Shown: one piece after another, positions 14,546 to 20,362 of the stretch
Layout: each line of letters opens with the position of its first letter
How positions within the stretch are numbered: the stretch's first letter is position 1
Assembly (NCBI GenBank): GCA_902826945.1
Contig: CADEGS010000053.1
Coordinates: forward strand, 1-20,362
Source: an uncultured bacterium
GTDB taxonomy: Bacteria > Planctomycetota > UBA1135 > GCA-002686595
Reading direction: 5' to 3'
Length of the DNA stretch: 20,362 nt
Notes under the pieces: generated by a model
Seen by the model: only the letters and a program-made list of their open reading frames with translations
What the model was told of the DNA's origin: nothing
The model's database searches: none
Program-made: the position numbers and the translations under genes

Positions 14546-16491
14546 GCGCCCTCGCCGCCGCTCGCCTGGTCGGCGCCGCCGGGGACGAGCGAGCCGCCGG
14601 CGCGATAGCGCGCGAGCCGGCTCTCGCGCTCCGCGCGCCCCTGCGCGCCGCCGAGCGCGAGCGCGCGCTCGCCCGCCGCGCTGGCGCCGGCGCCGTCGCC
14701 GCTCGCCGCCAGCGCCGCCGCGAGCACGTCCAGCGCGTCCGCGTCCCCCTGGCGCGCGGCGGCCCGGCGCGCGCAGGCCAGCGCCTCGGCGCGCTCGGCG
14801 GGCGTGGCGGGCGTGGTGGACACGAGCCACGAGAGCGCCAGCCCCGCCTCGGCCAGGTCCGGATCGCAGCGCAGCGCCGCGCGGTACTGCGCGAGCGCCG
14901 CCGCGCGCTCGCCCTGCCCGTCGAGCAGCGCGCCCAGCTCGTGGTGGGCGCGCGCGTCGTCGGGCGCGACGCAGAGCAGCGCCTCCCAGGCCTCGCGCGC
15001 GGCCACGTCCTGGCCCAGCGCGGCGCTCGCGCGCGCCAGGCCGGTCAGCGCCGGCGCGAACCCCGGCGCGCGGCGGGCCGCCTGCGCGAACGCCTCGCGC
15101 GCGCCCGCGAGGTCGCCGCGCAGCGCGCGCACGGACGCGTAGCTCACCGCCGGCCGCGGGTCTCCCGGCGCCAGCGCCATCGCGCGCGCGAGCACCGGCT
15201 CGGCCTCCTCGAGCCGGCCGTCCTCGGCCAGCGCCGAGCCCAGGTTCGTGGCCGCCACCGCGTTCTCGCCCGTGACGGCGAGCGCGCGCCGGAAGAGCGT
15301 GATCGTGTCGCGCCAGGTGGCGGCCTGCCGCGCGCTCGCGAGCCCGAGCGCGAGCGCCAGCGCGGAGAGCCCCGCCCACGTCGCGCGCGCGGGAAGCCGC
15401 GCGGAGAGCGGCACGACGAGGGCGAGCGAGAGCCCCACGCTCGGGAGGTAGAAGTAGCGGTCGGCCAGCGCCTGCCCGCCGACCTGCACGATGCCGAGCA
15501 CCGGCAGCAGCATGACGAGCGTCCACAGCCACCCGATCCAGACCGCGGGGGCGCGCCGGCGCGCGGCGAAGGCCACGAGGGTGAGCGCCGCGACCGCGCC
15601 CGCCGCGCCGAGCGCGCCGGCGCTCCAGGGCGACCCGGCGGCGCCCTCCACGAGCAGCGGGTGCGGGTAGTAGCACGCCAGCCCGCTCGGCCAGACGAAG
15701 CGCCGCAGGTAGCCGAGCACCGCCACCGGCGCGTGCGCGAGCCGGGCGTCGAGCGGGAGCCGCTCGAAGGGCTGGATCGCGCCGCCCGCTCCCTGCGCCA
15801 GGAGCGTGACGGCCGTCGAGGCCAGCGCGAGCGCGAGGAACGGCGCCTTCTCGAGCACGAGCGCGCGCGCCGAGGTCGTCCGCGTGCGCGCCAGCGGCCA
15901 GCGATCGACGAGCAGCAGCACGACGGGCAGCGTGACGAGCATCGGCTTCGCCAGGAGCCCGAGCGCGAAGCAGCCCGCCGCCGCCCACGGCACGCGCCCG
16001 CGCGGCGCGCGCGCGTGCCCGGCGTACAGCCACAGGCAGAGGAAGAAGAAGGCGCCCGAGAGCACGTCCTTGCGCTCGGCGATCCACGCCACCGACTCGA
16101 CGTGCAAGGGGTGCAGCGCGAAGAGCAAGGCCGTCCCGGCCGCCGCGGCGAGCCCCACGCCCAGCCGCCGCAGCGCGAGCAGGCACAGGGCCGAGCCCAG
16201 CGCGTGCCAGGCGACCGAGACCAGGTGGTGGCGCCCCGGGTCGAGCCCGAAGAGCTCGACGTCGAGCATGTGCGAGAGCCACGTCAGCGGATGCCAGTTC
16301 GAGGCGTGGAAGGCGCCGAACGCCCAGCGCACGCCCGCGGCGGTGAGCCCGCGCGCGACGATCGGGTTCGCGCTGACGTAGGGCGGGTCGTCGTAGGAGA
16401 CGAAGCCCGCCCGCGCCACGCCCGCGTAGGCGGCGAGCACGGCGAGCGCCAGGAGCACCGCCAGGCCGCGGCGCGCGCGCGCTTCGCTCAC
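14539..16491 (-). CDS. TMTC-like membrane-TPR protein, paralogue C
   Basis: This encodes 650 residues from a GTG start at 16491, chosen because of the strong ribosome binding site before it and the 4-base GTGA overlap with the stop of D. The membrane domain (about 1-385) has GFVSYDDPPYVSANP (Asp34-Asp35), NWHPLTWLSHMLDVELFGLD, HPLHVESVAWIAERKDVL, AKPMLVTLPVVLLLVDRWPL and LLPVLGIVQVGGQALADRYF. The TPR tail (AVTGENAVAATNLGSAL onward) has about five repeats and ends in the family module ESRLARYRAGGSLVPGG. It is clearly diverged from A and B in DNA, so it is not part of the recent duplication. A membrane glycosyltransferase role is inferred from the family layout. Confidence 0.9.
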   Translation of the reverse strand: MSEARARRGLAVLLALAVLAAYAGVARAGFVSYDDPPYVSANPIVARGLTAAGVRWAFGAFHASNWHPLTWLSHMLDVELFGLDPGRHHLVSVAWHALGSALCLLALRRLGVGLAAAAGTALLFALHPLHVESVAWIAERKDVLSGAFFFLCLWLYAGHARAPRGRVPWAAAGCFALGLLAKPMLVTLPVVLLLVDRWPLARTRTTSARALVLEKAPFLALALASTAVTLLAQGAGGAIQPFERLPLDARLAHAPVAVLGYLRRFVWPSGLACYYPHPLLVEGAAGSPWSAGALGAAGAVAALTLVAFAARRRAPAVWIGWLWTLVMLLPVLGIVQVGGQALADRYFYLPSVGLSLALVVPLSARLPARATWAGLSALALALGLASARQAATWRDTITLFRRALAVTGENAVAATNLGSALAEDGRLEEAEPVLARAMALAPGDPRPAVSYASVRALRGDLAGAREAFAQAARRAPGFAPALTGLARASAALGQDVAAREAWEALLCVAPDDARAHHELGALLDGQGERAAALAQYRAALRCDPDLAEAGLALSWLVSTTPATPAERAEALACARRAAARQGDADALDVLAAALAASGDGAGASAAGERALALGGAQGRAERESRLARYRAGGSLVPGGADQASGGEGAR

Positions 16492-18428
16492 CGACCCTCC
16501 TCCTGCCAGGCGCGGCCGCTCGCGTAGCGGGCCAGGCGCTCCTGCCACGCGGCGCGCAGGCCCGCGGGGGCGCGCGCGAGCGCGGCGCGCTGCGTGCGCG
16601 CGGCCGCCTCGAAGTCGCCGCTCGCGGCCTGCGCCGCGGCCAGCGTGGCCTGGACGCCGGGATCGTCGGAGCGGCGCGCGGCGAGCTCCGCCCAGCGCAG
16701 CGCCTCGGCCGGCGCGCGCAGCGCGGGGTCGGCCGCGGTCGCGAGCACCCACGCCAGGCGCTCCGCGGCGAGCGTCGAGCGCGGGTCGCGCGCGAGCGCG
16801 CGCCGCAGGTGCGCGCACGCCGCGCGCGCCTCGCCCAGCGCGACGAGGAGCGCACCCAGGTTGGCCTCCGCCGCGGCGTCGTCCGGCGCGAGCGCGAGCG
16901 CCTGCTCGAAGCTCGCGCGCGCCTCCGCGAGGCGGCCCATGCGCCCGAGCACGACGCCGCGCAGCGCGTGCGCCGGCGCGAAGGCCGGGTCGGCGGCGAG
17001 CGCCGCGTCGAGGCGTGCCAGGGCGCGCGGCGGCGCGCCCTGGCGCAGGTGGACGAGCGCCGCGTCGTACAGCGCCAGCCGGTCGGCGGGACGGATCGCG
17101 AGCGCCGCCTCGTAGTGCGCGAGGCCCTCGTCCAGCCGGCCGTCGGCGACGAGCGCCAGCCCGAGGTTCAGGTGCGCGGTCGCGTTGTCGCGCGTCACCG
17201 CCAGCGCGCGCTCGAAGAGCGTCTGCGTGCTGCGCCAGACCGCGGTCTGCGCGCGCGCGGCCAGCGCCCAGGGGACGAGGAAGGCGCCTGCGAGGGCGGC
17301 CAGAAGCGGCGTGCGGGCGGGCGCGGGCACGAGCGCGCGCGCCAGCGCCGTCGCGCCGCCCGCGCCGGCGAGCAGGAGCCCGATCGTCGGCAGGTAGGCG
17401 TAGCGCTCCGCCCAGGCCTGGTCGCCGACCTGCACCAGCCCGATCACCGGCAGCAGCGCGAGAAGGAACCAGAGCCAGCCGGTGAAGAGCCAGCCCGCTC
17501 GTGCGCGCGCGCGCCACGCGACGAGCGAGAGCGCCGCCAGGACGAGCGCGCTCGCCCAGAACGCGGCGTCGAACGGCCGATAGCCCGGAAGCAGGGCGGC
17601 GTGGGGGTGCAGCACGGCCAGGTCGTGCGGCCAGACGGTCTGCGCGGCATAGGTGAGCGCGGCCGTGCAGGCGTTCGAGACGCGCGCGGCGAGCGGCAGC
17701 GCCTCGAACGAGCGCAGCGCGCCGCTCGAGCCCTGCGCCCAGAGCGCCAGCCCGCAGGCGAGCGCGCAGAGGAGCGCGAGCGGCAGCTTCTCGCGCACGC
17801 GCGCGGCCCAGGGCTCGGCGCGCGCGAGCGGCCAGCGGTCGAGCAGGAGCAGCACGAGCGGCAGGCTGACCGCCATCGGCTTGGCGCACAAGGAGAGACC
17901 CAGCGCCAGCGCGACCAGGCCGAGGTCGCGCCCGCGGCGCGTGCGCGCGAAGCGCGCCCAGGCGAGCAGCGCGAGCATCCAGCCCGCGCCCGCCAGCAGG
18001 TCCTTGCGCTCGGCCACCCAGGCGACGGACTCGACGCGCAGCGGGTGCACGGCGAAGGCCGCGGCGACGAAGGCCGCCTGCCCGAGCGCCAGGCCCAGCG
18101 CGTCGAGCGCGAGGAAGAGCAGCACCGCGTTCGCCGCGTGCCAGGCGAGCGAGACCAGGTGGTGGGCGCCCGCGTCGAGGCCGAACAGCTCGACGTCGAG
18201 CATGTGCGAGAGCCAGGTCAGCGGGTGCCAGTTCGAGGAGTGCGCGCTGACGAGCGCCCAGCGCAGGCCGTCGAGCGAGAGGCCGCGCCGCACCGTCTCG
18301 TTCGCGAGCACGTAGCCGTCGTCGTCGTAGGCGACGAAGCCGTTGTGCGCCAGCGGCGCGTAGACGGCCGCGCACAGCCCGAAGAGGAGCGCGCAGACGA
18401 GGAGGCGCAGCCGGATCCCGCCCGCCAT
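16488..18428 (-). CDS. TMTC-like membrane-TPR protein, paralogue D
   Basis: This encodes 646 residues from the ATG at 18428. There is no clear Shine-Dalgarno, but the first residues (MAGGIRLRLL) lead straight into the first helix. Motifs are GFVAYDDDGYVLANE (Asp35-37), NWHPLTWLSHMLDVELFGLD, HPLRVESVAWVAERKDLL, AKPMAVSLPLVLLLLDRWPL and LLPVIGLVQVGDQAWAERYA. The TPR tail begins at AVTRDNATAHLNLGLAL and holds about five repeats, with a C-terminal module ending QERLARYASGRAWQEEGR. The codons for its last residues (QEEGR, stop) also form the ribosome binding site and start overlap of C. The gap to the upstream gene E is 53 bp with no visible promoter or terminator, consistent with one transcript. 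Confidence 0.9.
   Translation of the reverse strand: MAGGIRLRLLVCALLFGLCAAVYAPLAHNGFVAYDDDGYVLANETVRRGLSLDGLRWALVSAHSSNWHPLTWLSHMLDVELFGLDAGAHHLVSLAWHAANAVLLFLALDALGLALGQAAFVAAAFAVHPLRVESVAWVAERKDLLAGAGWMLALLAWARFARTRRGRDLGLVALALGLSLCAKPMAVSLPLVLLLLDRWPLARAEPWAARVREKLPLALLCALACGLALWAQGSSGALRSFEALPLAARVSNACTAALTYAAQTVWPHDLAVLHPHAALLPGYRPFDAAFWASALVLAALSLVAWRARARAGWLFTGWLWFLLALLPVIGLVQVGDQAWAERYAYLPTIGLLLAGAGGATALARALVPAPARTPLLAALAGAFLVPWALAARAQTAVWRSTQTLFERALAVTRDNATAHLNLGLALVADGRLDEGLAHYEAALAIRPADRLALYDAALVHLRQGAPPRALARLDAALAADPAFAPAHALRGVVLGRMGRLAEARASFEQALALAPDDAAAEANLGALLVALGEARAACAHLRRALARDPRSTLAAERLAWVLATAADPALRAPAEALRWAELAARRSDDPGVQATLAAAQAASGDFEAAARTQRAALARAPAGLRAAWQERLARYASGRAWQEEGR
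16495..16504 (-). promoter_or_regulatory. Strong ribosome binding site for gene C
   Basis: AGGAGGAGGG on the minus strand lies inside the last codons of D, with the GGAGG core 7 bases before the GTG at 16491. It decides the GTG start of C and supports translational coupling. Confidence 0.75.
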
Positions 18429-18481
18429 GGGCCGCCAGTGTCGGCTCCGCGCGCGCGCGGGGACAGCGCCGGGCGCGCCGG

Positions 18482-20362
18482 TCACGGCTGGCGCGGCCCG
18501 CGCGCCGGGCGGCCGGAGCGGTAGAGGTCGAGGCGCGCGGCCTCGGCGGCGCGCGCGCCCGGCGGGGCCAGCGCGAGCGCGCGCTCCTGCGCGCGCACCG
18601 CGGCGGGGAAGTCGCCGCGCTCGGCCTGCGCCGCGGCGAGCAGCGCCTGCGCGCGCCACGGCTCGATCGCCTCTCCGGCCTCGAGCGAACGCGCCAGCGC
18701 CAGGGCGCGCTCGCCGTCGCGCGCGGCCGGCTCCTCGGCGCTGGCGCAGAGCCAGGCGAGGGCCGCCGCCGCGCGCACGCGCAGGGCCGCGTCGTCCGCG
18801 CCGTCCGCGAGCGCGGCGCACGCGTCGCGGGCCTGCGCGGAGCGCCCGAGGAGCTCCAGCGCGCGCGCGCGCTGGAAGGCCGCCTCGCCGTTCCAGGGCT
18901 GGTACGCGCAGGCGCGCTCGAGCGCGGGGAGGGCGGCCTCCGCGTCGCCCTCGGCGAGCGCGAGCAGCCCCAGGTTGAGGTGCGCGCCGACCAGGTCCGG
19001 GCGCAGCGCGAGCGCTGCCTGCCACAGCCGGCGCGCCTCGTCGCGCTGGCCGCGCCCGGCCAGCACGCTGGCCAGGTTGCTCTTCACCTCCGGGGAGCGC
19101 GGCCAGCGCTCGGCCAGCGCGCGCAGCACGCTCTCCGCCTCGTCCGCGCGCCCCGAGCGCGCCAGCGCGATGCCGAGGTTCACGCCGGCGTTGCGGTCGT
19201 CGGGGCGCGCGTCGAGCGCGCTCCGGTAGAGGGCCAGCGCCTCGTTCACGCGGCCCTGGCCGAGCCGCACCAGCCCGAGGTTGTTGGCCGCCATCGCGTT
19301 CCCGCTCGTCACCGCCAGCGCGTGCTGGAAGAGCGTCTCGCTCGAGCGCCACACGCGGCACTGCGCGCGCGTGCGCAGGCCGAGCGCGAGCAGCGCGCAG
19401 AGCCCCGCCGCGCACGCGACGCGCGACGCCTGCCGGCGTCCGCGCACGAGCGCGCCGACCGAGAACACGGCCGCCACGTACAGCCCGACCGTCGGCAGGT
19501 AGGCGTAGCGGTCGGCCCAGGCCTGCTCGCCGACCTGCACCAGCCCGCACACCGGCACGAGCATCCCCAGGAACCAGAGCCACCCGACGACGACCCAGGG
19601 CGCGCGCCGGCGCAGCGCGAAGCCTGCGGCGCTCCCCCCGAGCACGAGCGCGAGCGCGAGCCCGGTGCGCGCGCCCCACGGGTCCCAGGAGCCAGGGGCC
19701 ACCAGGGCGGGGTGCGGGTAGTAGAAGGCGAGCCGCGTCGGCCACAGCGTCGCCTCGACGTAGGCGAGCACGCCCTGCAGCGCCGTCGCGACGCGCGTCG
19801 GCAGGTCGAGCGCGGCCATCGTCTGCACCGCGCCCGAGCGCCGCTGCACGAGGAGCGTCACGGCGCTCGCCGCGGCCGCGAGCGCGATCCACGGCAGCTT
19901 CTCGAGCGCGAGCGCGAGCCGCCCGCCCGCGCGCCAGCGTCCGAGCGGCCAGGCGTCGAGCACGAGGAAGAGGAACGGCAGCGTGACGAGCATCGGCTTG
20001 CTCGCCAGCCCCGCCAGGACGAGCGCGGTGACGAGCGCGTAGCGCGCGGCGCCGCCGCGGCGCGCCCAGGCGGCGTAGGCCCACAGCGCGCCGGCGAAGC
20101 ACGCGCCCGAGAGCACGTCCTTGCGCTCGGAGACCCAGGCGACGGACTCGACGCGCAGCGGGTGCAGGGCGAACAGGCCGGCGACGAAGGCGCTCTCGGC
20201 CGTCCGGCCGGCGAGCGCGCGCAGCGCCAGGAAGAGGAGCGCGCTCGCCAGCGCGTGCAGCGCCACGCTGCTCAGGTGGTGCAGCCCGGGGTCGAGCCCG
20301 AAGAGCTCGACGTCGAGCATGTGCGAGAGCGAGGTCAGCGGGTGCCAGTTGATCGAGTGCGG
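18482..20362 (-). CDS. TMTC-like membrane-TPR protein, paralogue E (5' end outside window)
   Basis: There are 626 residues visible. The frame is open to the window edge, and the bases before the internal ATG at 20320 still encode family sequence (NWHPLTSLSH before MLDVELFGLDPG), so that ATG is not the start; about 50 residues including the Asp-Asp loop are missing. Trp of the usual HPLTWLSH is Ser here. Further motifs are HPLRVESVAWVSERKDVL, SKPMLVTLPFLFLVLDAWPL, YYPHPALV and GLVQVGEQAWADRYAYLP. The TPR tail starts at AVTSGNAMAANNLGLV and holds about six repeats, followed by the family end module RLDLYRSGRP. It is the most upstream cluster member visible. Whether more paralogues lie beyond the edge cannot be told. 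Confidence 0.9.
   Translation of the reverse strand, partial: PHSINWHPLTSLSHMLDVELFGLDPGLHHLSSVALHALASALLFLALRALAGRTAESAFVAGLFALHPLRVESVAWVSERKDVLSGACFAGALWAYAAWARRGGAARYALVTALVLAGLASKPMLVTLPFLFLVLDAWPLGRWRAGGRLALALEKLPWIALAAAASAVTLLVQRRSGAVQTMAALDLPTRVATALQGVLAYVEATLWPTRLAFYYPHPALVAPGSWDPWGARTGLALALVLGGSAAGFALRRRAPWVVVGWLWFLGMLVPVCGLVQVGEQAWADRYAYLPTVGLYVAAVFSVGALVRGRRQASRVACAAGLCALLALGLRTRAQCRVWRSSETLFQHALAVTSGNAMAANNLGLVRLGQGRVNEALALYRSALDARPDDRNAGVNLGIALARSGRADEAESVLRALAERWPRSPEVKSNLASVLAGRGQRDEARRLWQAALALRPDLVGAHLNLGLLALAEGDAEAALPALERACAYQPWNGEAAFQRARALELLGRSAQARDACAALADGADDAALRVRAAAALAWLCASAEEPAARDGERALALARSLEAGEAIEPWRAQALLAAAQAERGDFPAAVRAQERALALAPPGARAAEAARLDLYRSGRPARGPRQP

Noticed and set aside
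12719..16855. Very long minus-strand frames running through two genes (also 10689-14504, 14539-18375, 16488-20102, 1652-4834)
   Set aside because: The upstream part of each is an out-of-frame reading of the preceding gene. The true starts are internal, marked by 4-base overlaps (53-bp gap for D), first membrane helices or signal peptides.
1..20362. CRISPR array or short tandem repeats
   Set aside because: The many recurring GCGCGAGCGCGCGCTC-like words are TPR codons (Ala-Leu-Ala/Arg-rich) in GC-rich genes, without regular repeat-spacer structure.

Overview
The window is very GC-rich, gene-dense bacterial DNA. Its gene content (a TPR lipoprotein coupled to an ASPIC/UnbV FG-GAP protein, secreted FG-GAP and He_PIG proteins, and a tandem family of membrane-TPR glycosyltransferase-like proteins) fits a planctomycete-like bacterium. 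That placement is an inference from protein families; no phylogenetic marker was compared.

Left part (1-1651): the tail of an unrecognised, probably secreted protein with a clear intrinsic terminator, then tRNA-Leu(UAA) and tRNA-Cys(GCA) on the minus strand, with a good sigma70-type promoter in front of tRNA-Cys. A doubtful 64-residue membrane ORF follows. About 350 bases without a gene (1297-1651) then hold several nested inverted repeats. Their imperfections become G-U pairs only on the minus strand, which suggests a structured RNA.

Middle part (1652-10692): a minus-strand two-gene operon (TPR lipoprotein, then CRTAC1-like FG-GAP/UnbV protein, sharing ATGA) is driven by a promoter so close to the start codon that the mRNA should be nearly leaderless. 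Divergent from it is a secreted six-repeat FG-GAP protein. Next comes a secreted protein on the minus strand in which an alpha/beta-hydrolase domain appears to be inserted inside an immunoglobulin-like He_PIG domain. A GT39/ArnT-like membrane glycosyltransferase on the plus strand ends at 10692; its stop codon interlocks with that of the converging operon (CTAG).

Right part (10689-20362): five tandem minus-strand paralogues, here called E to A in transcription order, each with an N-terminal multi-spanning domain resembling TMTC (GT105-type, GT-C fold) proteins and a C-terminal TPR domain. D/C, C/B and B/A overlap by 4 bases, so they look like one translationally coupled operon. The most striking feature is that the first 407 codons of A and B are identical at the DNA level over 1,224 bp, while their TPR tails are unrelated in detail. 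The identity ends exactly at the membrane/TPR junction. This points to recent duplication or gene conversion that keeps the enzyme-like head constant while changing the TPR tail. Together with the GT39-like gene, the region may be a surface glycosylation locus with exchangeable TPR specificity modules; that functional reading is inference.
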